From NCBI GenBank assembly GCA_945875925.1, contig CAMCME010000014.1, forward strand, positions 1-32,531: a DNA stretch of 32,531 nucleotides, written 5' to 3'. Below the pieces are notes generated by a model. The model was not told the DNA's origin and did no database searches. It saw only the letters and a list, made by a program, of their open reading frames with translations. The DNA comes from Rickettsia typhi. Its GTDB lineage: Bacteria > Pseudomonadota > Alphaproteobacteria > Rickettsiales > UBA1997. Positions 17,202 through 26,004 of the stretch are shown here, in pieces (within the stretch, counting starts at the first letter, position 1; each line of letters starts with the position of its first letter). The translations under genes and the position numbers were made by a program.

Positions 17202-17293
17202 CGGTGTCATCCCCGCAAAAGCGGGGATCCAGTGCGATTTTTAAACAATTGAAACTCACTTGTGGATCCCCGCTTTCGCGGGGATGACATCGG
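17202..17293. repeat. Inverted pair of TGTCATCCCCGC-GAAA-GCGGGGATCCA elements
   Basis: Left element 17202-17231 and right element 17263-17293 are reverse complements with two mismatches over about 30 bases. Each is itself a palindrome (CCCCGC....GCGGGG). The GATCCA ends face each other across a 31-base spacer and the GTCATC ends face out. It sits in the 195-base gap before the first membrane-protein gene. Short palindromes of this type are common in Rickettsiales and other proteobacterial genomes. Confidence 0.85.
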
Positions 17294-17362
17294 GAAAAAA
17301 TGACGCGACGAAGCAATTCAGATCACATCACTCATCTTACTTTCGTAAAATAGAAAATACCT

Positions 17363-19417
17363 ATGCTAGACTCCAAAATCCTCGACCTCCAAAAAACCAT
17401 TGAAGAAAAAAGACAAATTTTCGGCAAAAAATTTGAAAATTTCCTAACTTCAAAATCTCACATCTTCCTAAAAAAAGCCGATCATTTTCTACATTCAAAA
17501 TCTTTTATTTTTTGGTCAGTTTCTCTAGTTTTTTTACTAAGCATTTTTCTACGTTCCACTCTAAATATCGGCGCCAATAGCGCTTCTTACATCGATTTAT
17601 CCACAAAATTATTAAGCGGAAAATATTATCACAACTTCTTCACCGAAATTTCTCCTCTGTCTTTTTTCTTCCATTTAATTCCACACCTAGCCGCCAAATT
17701 TACTGGCCTTAACCAAATCATTCTCAGCGATATTTTTGTAAATTTACTGGGAATTTTTTCTATCTGCGCTTCAACATTAATCTTACGAAAATCAAGGCTC
17801 GCAGCAGTTGATCAAAATATCATCATTTTATCTTTCGCACTTGGAATTTTTTTGCGAGCTTTCGACCTACAAAGCAACGAATTTTCTACTAATTCTAGCT
17901 TCTTCTTGATATTTGCTTTTCCTTATATCGCCTTTTCTTTCGCCAGAAAAACCACATTTAGCCGCACAGAATTATGCTGTCGCGGTGCTTTAGCTGGCCT
18001 AATTCCCTGCTTTAATTTTACTTATGCAATCTTGCCTCTAATTATTGAAACTCATCTCTTCTGGCAAAAAAAATCTCCAAAATTTTTCTTAAATCCAGAC
18101 AAGTTGCTAATGATTTTAATCAGCTTGGGATATTTGCTTTTCATGATCAATTTCACGCCAGAATTTTTTGAATTTTTGCAACCAATGTGGTCAAGCATTC
18201 ACAGCCAAAACTCTTTCAAAAAATGCTTAGAAGCCTTATTAGAAATAGTTTTTTTCAGCGGCATTTTCTTAATTTTTTTAAGAGAGAAATTTCAGTCGGA
18301 AAATAAAATATTAATAGCTGTGTTTCTTGCCGCTTCTCTAATTTTTCTATTTTGCCATTCAGAATCAACTTTTTTAGCTCTTAGCACCGCAAGCATTTTC
18401 AAGATTTTCTACGATTTTCTCAAATCAGAAGAATTCAACTTCGCTAAAAATAAATTCATTTTAGGGTTTTTACTAATCTGGCCATTTTTAGACGCTAAAG
18501 GAATTTTAGAGTTAGAATCTATTGCAGTTTTTTGCTGGATCGCAATTCCATTCATCATTTTTTATTTCTATAAATCCTTACAAAACATCTTCTCTCAAGA
18601 CTTCACAAGAAAAAATATTTCCAAAGATTTTCTCTCAAAAATATTTTTAAGCTTCATTTCTTTGTTAATTTTCAGCATCCAAATAATACAAAAAAATCAA
18701 GATCTCTTCGTTTTATCATCAAGCATTACGCTGTTATTATTTCTATTTTTCTTTGAAAAAACTTACGAAAAATTCTATCCAAATTTCTCTTTTTTCTTCT
18801 GCTTTATTCAATTTTTTATTTTTTCTAGCCTTACTGCTGCTTACTTTTTAGCAATTTCAGAAAGTTATTACGGGAATAGCCCACTCAAATCTCCAAATTT
18901 TTTAAGCAACAATATTATCAATTTTTCCAAAACTCATTTAAGCAAAAATGATGATAAAATTCTCATAATCTCTGCAAATATTTCTGATATTTTTCCGGCT
19001 TTAACTTATCTAGAAAAACCAAATCAACTTATCAGTTCTTCTTCAGAATCCTTGTATGAAGCCATTTCCAGCAAAGATTCACATCCTGATGAGATCAAAG
19101 ATTTTACTCTAAAATATTTATCGCAAGATTTAAAAAATCAGATCACAAAAAAAGATAATAAAATTTTATTCATCAATAACCTTTATAATGGATGCCAAAT
19201 TGGTTTCTTAGAATATTATTTTAGAGACCCTGAACTTAAAAAAATCTTCTTGAGAGACTATCAATTCGCTGGCAGAATATTCGCGGCTAAAGATTTGAAA
19301 AGCGTGGCTCAAACCACATTCTTTGCCCAAGAAACAGATATATTTGATCAGGCCAATTTATCTAAACAAAAACCTCATTACGATTTTGAAATTTATCTCA
19401 GAAAAAATAATCAGTAA
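17363..19417 (+). CDS. Polytopic membrane protein, GT-C glycosyltransferase-like, paralogue A
   Basis: A 684-aa membrane protein with about ten or more hydrophobic segments and a C-terminal soluble region (about 540-684). After the first helix comes FLRSTLNIGANSASY and then GKYYHNFFTEISPLSFFF, matching the first periplasmic loop of GT-C/GT39-like lipid-sugar-dependent transferases. The loop aspartate present in paralogue B (GADTGVY) is Asn here (N72), so the catalytic residue may be lost. The long run KKSPKFFLNPDKLLM and FTPEFFEFLQPMW are shared with B. The C-terminus has ILFINNLYNGCQIGFLEYYF. It is probably an envelope sugar transferase or an inactive partner (inference). Confidence 0.65.
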   Translation: MLDSKILDLQKTIEEKRQIFGKKFENFLTSKSHIFLKKADHFLHSKSFIFWSVSLVFLLSIFLRSTLNIGANSASYIDLSTKLLSGKYYHNFFTEISPLSFFFHLIPHLAAKFTGLNQIILSDIFVNLLGIFSICASTLILRKSRLAAVDQNIIILSFALGIFLRAFDLQSNEFSTNSSFFLIFAFPYIAFSFARKTTFSRTELCCRGALAGLIPCFNFTYAILPLIIETHLFWQKKSPKFFLNPDKLLMILISLGYLLFMINFTPEFFEFLQPMWSSIHSQNSFKKCLEALLEIVFFSGIFLIFLREKFQSENKILIAVFLAASLIFLFCHSESTFLALSTASIFKIFYDFLKSEEFNFAKNKFILGFLLIWPFLDAKGILELESIAVFCWIAIPFIIFYFYKSLQNIFSQDFTRKNISKDFLSKIFLSFISLLIFSIQIIQKNQDLFVLSSSITLLLFLFFFEKTYEKFYPNFSFFFCFIQFFIFSSLTAAYFLAISESYYGNSPLKSPNFLSNNIINFSKTHLSKNDDKILIISANISDIFPALTYLEKPNQLISSSSESLYEAISSKDSHPDEIKDFTLKYLSQDLKNQITKKDNKILFINNLYNGCQIGFLEYYFRDPELKKIFLRDYQFAGRIFAAKDLKSVAQTTFFAQETDIFDQANLSKQKPHYDFEIYLRKNNQ

Positions 19418-21446
19418 AAAATGCGAGGAAATTTCTCAAAGCAAAATTTTCCTGCCATTTTTTTGTGCTGTTATTTTTTTACTAAGTATTTTTCTTAGAT
19501 CCACAATCGACATTGGCGCTGATACTGGTGTTTATTTAGACCTTGGAAAGAAGGTGGCTAAGGGCGGCAAATATTATTACGATTTTTTTGAAAGCAATTT
19601 CCCACTCTCTTTTTATTTCTACGCAGCCGAGTTTCATCTCTCGAATTTTCTACATCTTAATCCAATTTTCACTTCAGAAATTGTGATTAATATTTTGGCA
19701 ATTTTATCGATTTTTTGGTCAAGCCAAATCCTCAAAAGAACCACCATTCATGATTGCAAATCACATTACAACCTAATCATCATCGCTTACACTCTTGGTT
19801 TTTTCTTACGCGTAAATGGCCTAACAATTGGCGAATTTGGCACCAAAACCAGCTTACTTTTGATTTGCCTTTTTCCTTATATCTCATCTTCCTTCGAAAG
19901 AAAAACTCCGCTCAATAATCGAGAATTAACTTGGCGCGGAATCTTGATGGGCTTGATTCCATGCCTCAAACCTCATTATTTAATTTTTATAATTTTCATT
20001 GAGTTTTATAAATTTTTCCAAAAAAAATCTCTAAAATTTTTCTTGAATATAGACAAACTATTAATGCTGCTAATTGGCCTGAGCTATTTAGTTCTAATGC
20101 TAAAATTCACTCCCGAATTTTTTGAATTTATTGTGCCAATGTGGCCAAAAGTTTACAGCGCTTACGACAATTCCAGCATTTTTTTAAATAATGTAACTCG
20201 CCATTTCGCCGCTCGAATCCTCATTTTCTCTTTCATTTTCCTAATTTTCACTCGCCTTAAACTTTCACAAAATGACAAGATTTTAACTCTATTATTCTGC
20301 GCTGCTTCTTTATTAATGGTGCTAGAAAACATTGGCACCATTGACCAAATCGTAATTTTTTACGCAATCACCACAATTTGTTTTTTGAAATTTTCTTATG
20401 ATTTAATTTCTTCAAAAAAACTCTCTTTCTCAGACAATAAATTCATCATCGCCACTCTAATTTTTTTACCAATTTTCGACTTAGAAAACTTACCTTCTTC
20501 AATATTCAGCATCTCGGGTTTCATCAATGTTTGGTGGCTAATCGCACTGATCTATCCCGCCATCATGTTTGTCACCCCGCACTTGTTGCGGGGTTCACTC
20601 GAAACAAAAAAACATTACTTAAAATTAAGAAAAGAAAAAATCATTTTTCTAATTCTAGCTTATTTTTCTTTAATTCTATTCACCGCCCTTTCTTCATTTT
20701 ATCTAGGAAAATGGGGCTTCATCAGCGCTAATTTAATTTCTCTTTTTCTCACATTATTTTTCTTTGAAAAATTCTACGCAAAATTTTATCAGAAATTTTC
20801 TCTTTTTTTTACCTTCACCGTCACCGCTTCTGCTTCTTGTCTAATATACGCCTACATCGCTTCAATTGCTGGCTTCATCAATATTAGAAGCGACTTTCAA
20901 TCACCAAACAAATTAACTGAAAATATAGCTGCTATTTCAAAAATTTACGCACCGAAAACCACAGATGGCATTTTAGTTTTCTCTACTTGGATTCCTCACC
21001 AATTCCCCATCCTCAATTATTTAGGCAAAGAAAATCATTCAAAATCTAATATATTTTTCAGTGAATTTTACGATGAAAATAAAGACTCGCAAAGCAAGCT
21101 AGATCTAGACAGAATTTTAACTCTTGAATATCTTTTTAATGATTTAAAAAAGCAGCTTTTAGACCCAAATATGAAAGTTTTATTCATCAATAATGATGTT
21201 AATATTTTCAATAAATCGGATCGCTGTTTAATCGGATCTTTGGAATATTATTTTCTGGATTTAGAGTTGAAGAAAATTTTTCTAAAAAATTTTCGCTATG
21301 AAAATCGAATTTTTGTTACAGAGAAAATCAAAAGACCATTTAAAGGCAGCCTTTTAAAGCAGAATGAAAAAGATATTTTTGACCAAGTAAAACCTGCTTC
21401 TGAGAGAATTATTTATGACTTTGAAGTTTATGTAAGAAGGAGCTAA
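19323..21446 (+). CDS. Polytopic membrane protein, GT-C glycosyltransferase-like, paralogue B
   Basis: Up to 707 aa, paralogous to the preceding protein throughout: FLRSTIDIGADTGVY (D67), GKYYYDFFESNFPLSFYFY, SLKFFLNIDKLLM, FTPEFFEFIVPMW and the C-terminal VLFINND...GSLEYYFLDLELKKIFL. It keeps the loop Asp and so may be the active member. From the first ATG it overlaps paralogue A by 95 bases in another frame. A start at the TTG at 19386 (residue 22) would shorten the overlap, and neither start has a clear ribosome-binding site. Residues 417-425 (VTPHLLRGS) are encoded by a GC-rich palindromic repeat lying in frame in a hydrophilic loop. Confidence 0.65.
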   Translation: MPKKQIYLIRPIYLNKNLITILKFISEKIISKKCEEISQSKIFLPFFCAVIFLLSIFLRSTIDIGADTGVYLDLGKKVAKGGKYYYDFFESNFPLSFYFYAAEFHLSNFLHLNPIFTSEIVINILAILSIFWSSQILKRTTIHDCKSHYNLIIIAYTLGFFLRVNGLTIGEFGTKTSLLLICLFPYISSSFERKTPLNNRELTWRGILMGLIPCLKPHYLIFIIFIEFYKFFQKKSLKFFLNIDKLLMLLIGLSYLVLMLKFTPEFFEFIVPMWPKVYSAYDNSSIFLNNVTRHFAARILIFSFIFLIFTRLKLSQNDKILTLLFCAASLLMVLENIGTIDQIVIFYAITTICFLKFSYDLISSKKLSFSDNKFIIATLIFLPIFDLENLPSSIFSISGFINVWWLIALIYPAIMFVTPHLLRGSLETKKHYLKLRKEKIIFLILAYFSLILFTALSSFYLGKWGFISANLISLFLTLFFFEKFYAKFYQKFSLFFTFTVTASASCLIYAYIASIAGFINIRSDFQSPNKLTENIAAISKIYAPKTTDGILVFSTWIPHQFPILNYLGKENHSKSNIFFSEFYDENKDSQSKLDLDRILTLEYLFNDLKKQLLDPNMKVLFINNDVNIFNKSDRCLIGSLEYYFLDLELKKIFLKNFRYENRIFVTEKIKRPFKGSLLKQNEKDIFDQVKPASERIIYDFEVYVRRS
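20571..20599 (+). repeat. Palindromic repeat inside a coding region
   Basis: CCCCGCACTTGTTGCGGGG with a leading GTCA and trailing TTCACTC lies in frame within the membrane protein B gene and is read as VTPHLLRGS. The stem is pure GC in an otherwise very AT-rich gene. The ends resemble those of the intergenic elements at 17202 and 21461. Confidence 0.75.
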
Positions 21447-21460
21447 AATTTTTCTAACTT

Positions 21461-21538
21461 AGATCCTAAAACAAGTTCAGGATGACAGTTGTGTGTAAAT
21501 TTTCCCTTATCCGTCATCCTGAACTTGTTTCAGGATCT
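21461..21538. repeat. Inverted pair of GTCATCCTGAACTTGTTTCAGGATCT elements
   Basis: Left arm 21461-21487 and right arm 21512-21538 are reverse complements with two mismatches over 27 bases. The GTCATC ends face inward across a 24-base spacer and the GATCT ends face out, the opposite arrangement to the pair at 17202. It fills the gap between membrane protein B and lnt and may act as a transcript-end hairpin. A half-copy lies at 4424-4443. Confidence 0.85.
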
Positions 21539-21584
21539 ATTTAACAACAATTTAAAATCTTCATCAAAAATCGATCTGTCGAAA

Positions 21585-23153
21585 ATGACCAAACTAAAAA
21601 ATTTCTTCCAAAGCAAATTCTTCTTTTTTTTCTTCGTCGGCGCCATTTGCAACCTCGCCTTCGCGCCCTTACATTTTTTTCCAGCGGCAATTTTTTCCAT
21701 CTCGGCTTTCTATTTTTTACTAAACAGTGAGACCCAAAAAAAACGCATCTTCTGGCTTAGCTGGTGCTACGGATTCGGCTATTTCCTCGCTGGAGTTTAC
21801 TGGATTGTAATTTCACTTTTGGTTGATGCCGAAAAATTCGCTTGGCTAATTCCTTTCGGCCTCACTTTAATTCCAGGAATTTTAGCAATTTACTTCGGGC
21901 TATTTGGCCTTTGCTATCAAGCCTTCACCACAAAATTAAAACTTTCTCAAAACCACGAAAAACTTTTATCCTTCGCAATTTTCTGGTTAATTTTTGAAGT
22001 ATTTCGTTCATTTTTATTCACAGGATTTCCATGGAATTTAATCGGCTATACTTGGTCTTTCAGCGACAAAATAATTCAAAGCGCCAGCATTTTTGGCATT
22101 TGGGGCTTAAGCTTTTTCGCAGTTTTAATTTCTTTATTCCCAATTTTATTTTTCAAATTTGAAGACAAAAAATTAAAACCCATCGCTATTGATCTCCCTG
22201 ACATCATCTTTGCTTCCACCTTATTTTGGTTGGTTATAGCAAGTTTAACTTTTGGAAATTTTCACATTGATGATCAAAAAATTCCTGAAATAGAAAATCA
22301 AAAATTGCGTTTAGTTCAAGGTAATATCGAGCAAGATATGAAATGGGATGCGCAGCAAAAATATAAAAATTTTACTAAACATATTGAGCTAACAAATTCT
22401 GAAAATTTAAGCGACATCAGCTCTGTAATTTGGTCAGAAACTTCTGTGCCTTATGTGATTGATGCGCAGTCGGGTTTGCTTGAAAAAATAAATGCTGCGA
22501 TACCTGAAAATGGTGCTTTGGTGACGGGTGGTTTGAGGTTGCAATATGCAGAAAATAACCAAATTGCCAATGTTTGGAATAGTGTTTTTGCTATAGGAAA
22601 AAAAGCAGGAAAAGAGCAAATTATCGATTCTTACGACAAACATCATTTAGTGCCTTTTGGCGAATATGTGCCTCTGCAAAAATATCTCCCTTTCATCGAA
22701 AAAATCACTGATGGCGCGGTTGGATTTAGTGAAGGTGCGGGTCCCAAAACTATTCACACTGATAGTTTTTCTTTCAGCCCGCTTCTTTGCTACGAAGTAA
22801 TTTTTACCGACAAAATAATCGACAAAAGCAATCGCCCCGATCTTCTAATCAATCTCACTAACGACGCTTGGTTTGGCAATAGCACGGGGCCTTACCAACA
22901 TTTTGATATGGCAAAAATGCGCGCTGTGGAATATGGCATACCTTTGGCGAGAGTTGCTAATACTGGCATCACAGCTTTTTTCGATCCTTTTGGTCGAGTA
23001 GTCAAACAAATCAATTTGAATCAAGAAGGAATTATTGATGTTAATTTAGTCAAAAATCTTGAACCAACAATTTATTCCCGTTACAGCTTCTATCCCTTGA
23101 TGCTATTGATTCTATCGCTTGTCATTTTTTTAATTCGCCATCAAATTAAATAA
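21585..23153 (+). CDS. lnt: Apolipoprotein N-acyltransferase
   Basis: Lnt adds the third acyl chain to the N-terminal Cys of lipoproteins at the inner membrane. The protein has an N-terminal block of about six membrane helices (starting NLAFAPLHFFP), then the periplasmic nitrilase-like domain and a last helix. The catalytic triad is visible: E285 in IWSETSVPY, K352 in SYDKHHLVPFGE and C402 in LLCYEVIF. The start was placed at the ATG at 21585, giving 522 aa, close to the E. coli length. An earlier in-frame ATG at 21489 would add 32 residues containing VILNLFQDL, which is just the translated palindromic repeat. The window's four lipoproteins are plausible substrates. Confidence 0.93.
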   Translation: MTKLKNFFQSKFFFFFFVGAICNLAFAPLHFFPAAIFSISAFYFLLNSETQKKRIFWLSWCYGFGYFLAGVYWIVISLLVDAEKFAWLIPFGLTLIPGILAIYFGLFGLCYQAFTTKLKLSQNHEKLLSFAIFWLIFEVFRSFLFTGFPWNLIGYTWSFSDKIIQSASIFGIWGLSFFAVLISLFPILFFKFEDKKLKPIAIDLPDIIFASTLFWLVIASLTFGNFHIDDQKIPEIENQKLRLVQGNIEQDMKWDAQQKYKNFTKHIELTNSENLSDISSVIWSETSVPYVIDAQSGLLEKINAAIPENGALVTGGLRLQYAENNQIANVWNSVFAIGKKAGKEQIIDSYDKHHLVPFGEYVPLQKYLPFIEKITDGAVGFSEGAGPKTIHTDSFSFSPLLCYEVIFTDKIIDKSNRPDLLINLTNDAWFGNSTGPYQHFDMAKMRAVEYGIPLARVANTGITAFFDPFGRVVKQINLNQEGIIDVNLVKNLEPTIYSRYSFYPLMLLILSLVIFLIRHQIK

Positions 23154-23166
23154 CAAAATAAATACA

Positions 23167-23595
23167 ATGTTACTGGATAAAGTTACACCAGTTGACGAAT
23201 ATATTGCCAAAAAATTGCGCCAATTTCGTATTGCCGCTGGCATGACTCAAGATCAATTGGGAGAATTAACGGGGCTGTCTTTTCAACAAATTCAAAAATA
23301 CGAAAAAGCTAAAAACCGCATTAGCGCCAGCAAGCTTTTTGAATTTTCTCAACTTCTAGATAAGCCAATTAACGCCTTTTTCGGCGGCATTAAAGCCGAT
23401 CGTGATTATTACAATTACAATTTCAAAACCAGCAAAAAACAGACCAAAGAACTGGAAGATTTTAGTAAAGAAATTTTGCCTTTAGTGCGCGCATTCAGCA
23501 AAATTGATAGTGAGCAAAGCAAGAAACATCTAGTTGCGCTGGCAGTTTCTATTTCAAGACAGAAGACTAAGAAAGTTAAGCACGCTTATTCTTAA
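23167..23595 (+). CDS. XRE-family HTH transcriptional regulator
   Basis: A 142-aa protein with an N-terminal helix-turn-helix of the Cro/CI type (about residues 10-65: KLRQFRIAAGMTQDQLGELT, then LSFQQIQKYEKAKNRIS). Its C-terminal half is Lys-rich, without a recognised effector domain. This compact form is common in alphaproteobacteria. It follows lnt after 13 bases and converges on the next gene with a 14-base gap, so it may be cotranscribed with lnt. Target unknown. Confidence 0.88.
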   Translation: MLLDKVTPVDEYIAKKLRQFRIAAGMTQDQLGELTGLSFQQIQKYEKAKNRISASKLFEFSQLLDKPINAFFGGIKADRDYYNYNFKTSKKQTKELEDFSKEILPLVRAFSKIDSEQSKKHLVALAVSISRQKTKKVKHAYS

Positions 23596-23609
23596 GAAAC
23601 ACATAATAT

Positions 23610-24530
23610 TTAGTCTGCAAAAAACCGTAAGTTTAATTTCCACCTAATATAATTTTTTGCAAAGACACTCATTTGAGTAATTTTTGTAAGGCTATGTGTG
23701 ATTCCGTAATCTTTCAGTATCAAATCAACGCGGTTTTCATAAACTAGCCTAAAGAAATTATTTCTGTTTTCCAAAATACCCTGCTTCAAAATAATTTTGT
23801 TATAAATAGGTTTATTCCAATATTTTTCCTCATGATTTGAAGCATTAATTTTGGTAAAATTAACCATCATTTCTTCAAATAATTTTTCTCCATTATTTTC
23901 TTTTATAAACCCCAATCTTATAGCCTCAAAGTCATTTTCAAGCTTATCAAAAACATCTCTTCTTAATTTTGTTTCATAATACCAATCTATAAAAAGAGAA
24001 AGTTTGGATGTTTGATAAAGCGCAATAAAACTCCCCTCTGCATTTGGAATTAAAGATTCTGGTTCCGGAAAATAAAATGGTGCCAAACTTAAATTAATAG
24101 CTCTTCTTTTCTTCTCACCATCATCTATCTGATTAATATCAGCATTAATTATCTCTTCTCCCAATTCTGATTTATAATAATCAAAAGCAAAATATTTAGA
24201 CTCGCTTTCATAAATATTTTTAAGCAACATCCATATATTAGAGATGGATAAATCAAGAGAGACTTCTTTGCAAATCACTAGATCTGCTTTGGGAATTGCC
24301 TCATTAACGGCATCTAGATGTATAAAAATCTTATTCTTTTCATGACGAAAATATTGACGATTATCGCGGATTTTCTTATTAGAAATGTCAACACCAATAT
24401 AGAGTAAATCTTTATTTTGCAGAGCTTCACAATTATCAATATCGTAACAATCTCCACATTGAATCTCTAGAATAGAACTAATATCTGGCAAATGCTTTTG
24501 GAATAACACTATATATTGTTTTGTAATCAT
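23610..24530 (-). CDS. Methyltransferase-like protein with long C-terminal region
   Basis: A 306-aa protein. The N-terminal 160 residues look like a class I SAM-dependent methyltransferase: SSILEIQCGD (18-27) as motif I, LLYIGVDIS as motif II, then KADLVICKEVSLDLSISNIW and SKYFAFDYY. INLSLAPFYFPEPE resembles the product-loop of small methyltransferases. Motif I is weak (QCGD rather than GxGxG). Residues about 180-306 have no relation that I recognise. The neighbour at 24589 shares the order and wording of these motifs, so the pair are probably diverged relatives. It is transcribed divergently from that neighbour. Confidence 0.55.
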   Translation of the reverse strand: MITKQYIVLFQKHLPDISSILEIQCGDCYDIDNCEALQNKDLLYIGVDISNKKIRDNRQYFRHEKNKIFIHLDAVNEAIPKADLVICKEVSLDLSISNIWMLLKNIYESESKYFAFDYYKSELGEEIINADINQIDDGEKKRRAINLSLAPFYFPEPESLIPNAEGSFIALYQTSKLSLFIDWYYETKLRRDVFDKLENDFEAIRLGFIKENNGEKLFEEMMVNFTKINASNHEEKYWNKPIYNKIILKQGILENRNNFFRLVYENRVDLILKDYGITHSLTKITQMSVFAKNYIRWKLNLRFFAD

Positions 24531-24548
24531 TCTAAATTTTTAATTATC

Positions 24549-24577
24549 ATTATCTTATTCGTTCTATTCTATAACAA
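24549..24577 (-). promoter_or_regulatory. Candidate sigma-70 promoter for the 24530 gene
   Basis: On the minus strand, TTGTTA (24572-24577) and GATAAT (24549-24554) are 17 bases apart, close to the TTGACA/TATAAT consensus. The implied start near 24542 gives a leader of about 12 bases before the ATG. The divergent gene shares this 58-base gap. Confidence 0.45.
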
Positions 24578-24588
24578 AAATCCATTAA

Positions 24589-25230
24589 ATGACAGAGCAG
24601 GCAACCGCAAAAATATTTAAGAATATATTTAATAATAACCTTTGGAAAAGCAAAGAATCAATCTCTGGACCAGGATCTGAATTGTCTAATACCAAAAATT
24701 TACGACAAAATCTCCCATATTTATTCAAATCTCTAAATATCAAATCCTTACTTGATGTTCCTTGCGGAGATATGAATTGGATGAAAACGGTTAATCTCGA
24801 AGGAATTAAATATACAGGATGGGATATTATTGAGGATTTGGTAGTTCAAAATACAGAATTATTTAAAAATTCCGATATGGAGTTTTATCACAAAGATGCT
24901 CTTATCGACCCATTACCTGAAGTGGATTTAATATTGGCAAGAGACCTAATAATTCACTTTTCCTTTTCCGCCACTTGGCAATTTCTAAAAAATATTGTTA
25001 ATAGTAACTCAAAATATCTTCTCATCACAAAGCACGCTAACTGCATTTCTAAAAATATTGAACTTGGAGGATATTGGCCAGCTAATTTAGAAAAAAGCCC
25101 ATTTAATTTTCACAGAGCCTTGTTTCATATTAAAGAAGAAGAGGATGCTAATAAATATCTAGCTCTATACAAAATTGAAGATATCAGATGTTTCGTTACA
25201 AATCATTTTCGAGATAATCTTACTGATTAA
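24589..25230 (+). CDS. Class I SAM-dependent methyltransferase
   Basis: A 213-aa protein with motif I SLLDVPCGDMNWM (53-65), motif II IKYTGWDIIEDLV, YHKDALIDPLP and the motif IV-like DLILARDLIIHFSFSATWQFL, then SKYLLITKHAN. This resembles small-molecule or sugar methyltransferases of unknown substrate. The same motif order occurs in the divergent gene on the other side of a 58-base gap. Nothing in the context identifies the acceptor. Confidence 0.75.
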   Translation: MTEQATAKIFKNIFNNNLWKSKESISGPGSELSNTKNLRQNLPYLFKSLNIKSLLDVPCGDMNWMKTVNLEGIKYTGWDIIEDLVVQNTELFKNSDMEFYHKDALIDPLPEVDLILARDLIIHFSFSATWQFLKNIVNSNSKYLLITKHANCISKNIELGGYWPANLEKSPFNFHRALFHIKEEEDANKYLALYKIEDIRCFVTNHFRDNLTD

Positions 25231-25248
25231 GATTAGTTAATTGTAAGT

Positions 25249-26004
25249 TTAGATACGCACTGGAATTTTTTGACTAACTAAAAATTCTTTAGCCTGACGC
25301 ACTGAATATTCTTTGAAGTGAAAAATTGAAGCGGCCAGAGCAGCATTAGCGCCCGCCTTTAAACCATCAGCCAAATGTTGTAAATTTCCAACTCCACCCG
25401 ATGCAATCACGGGAATTGAAACTTGAGAAGTGATTTTTTGAATTAGCTCTAAATCATAGCCCGACTTAGTTCCATCTTTATCCATTGAAGTTACAAGCAA
25501 CTCTCCTGCCCCTAACTCCATAGCTTTTTTTGCCCAAGCAATCGCATCAATTCCTGTAGAATTTCTGCCACCATGAGTAAAAATTTCATAATTTCCTTGA
25601 GCATTTTTCTTAGCATCAATTGCCACAATAACACATTGCGCGCCAAATTTATTGGAAGCTTCAGAAATTAAAGCGGGATTTTTTATGGCAGCACTATTCA
25701 CCGAAACTTTGTCAGCGCCACTTAAAAGCAGCTGTTGAAAATCTTCCATGGCACGAATTCCGCCGCCAACTGTCAGAGGAATGAAACAAACTTCGGCAAC
25801 TTTTTTCACCGTTTCAAAAATTGCTGAACGGTTTTCGTTAGAGGCTGTAATATCTAGGAAACACAGCTCGTCTGCACCTTCTTCGTAATAAAATTTTGCT
25901 TGAGAAATTGGGTCTCCAGCATCAATCAGGTTTTCAAAATTAACACCTTTAACCACGCGACCATCTTTAACATCCAAACACGGAATTATTCTATTCTTCA
26001 GCAT
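25249..26004 (-). CDS. hisF: Imidazole glycerol phosphate synthase, cyclase subunit
   Basis: HisF uses ammonia from HisH to turn PRFAR into imidazole glycerol phosphate and AICAR in histidine synthesis. The 251-aa (beta/alpha)8 barrel has [15 protein letters not shown] with the catalytic D11, the second catalytic Asp in [10 protein letters not shown] near residue 130, the phosphate sites [10 protein letters not shown] and IASGGVG, and [14 protein letters not shown]. It starts at the stop of the cytochrome b561 gene (TAATG), with AAGGAT eight bases upstream, one of the few clear Shine-Dalgarno-like sites here. The rest of the his pathway is not in the window. Confidence 0.95.
   Translation of the reverse strand: MLKNRIIPCLDVKDGRVVKGVNFENLIDAGDPISQAKFYYEEGADELCFLDITASNENRSAIFETVKKVAEVCFIPLTVGGGIRAMEDFQQLLLSGADKVSVNSAAIKNPALISEASNKFGAQCVIVAIDAKKNAQGNYEIFTHGGRNSTGIDAIAWAKKAMELGAGELLVTSMDKDGTKSGYDLELIQKITSQVSIPVIASGGVGNLQHLADGLKAGANAALAASIFHFKEYSVRQAKEFLVSQKIPVRI

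Noticed and set aside
20531..20731. A 66-aa open frame reading CHPALVAGF over the coding repeat
   Set aside because: This is the second-frame translation of the palindrome and lies inside the membrane protein B gene. Such peptides are common false ORFs.
21489..21584. The upstream ATG as the lnt start
   Set aside because: The extra residues are the translation of the palindromic repeat, and the 522-aa form from 21585 matches the family length.
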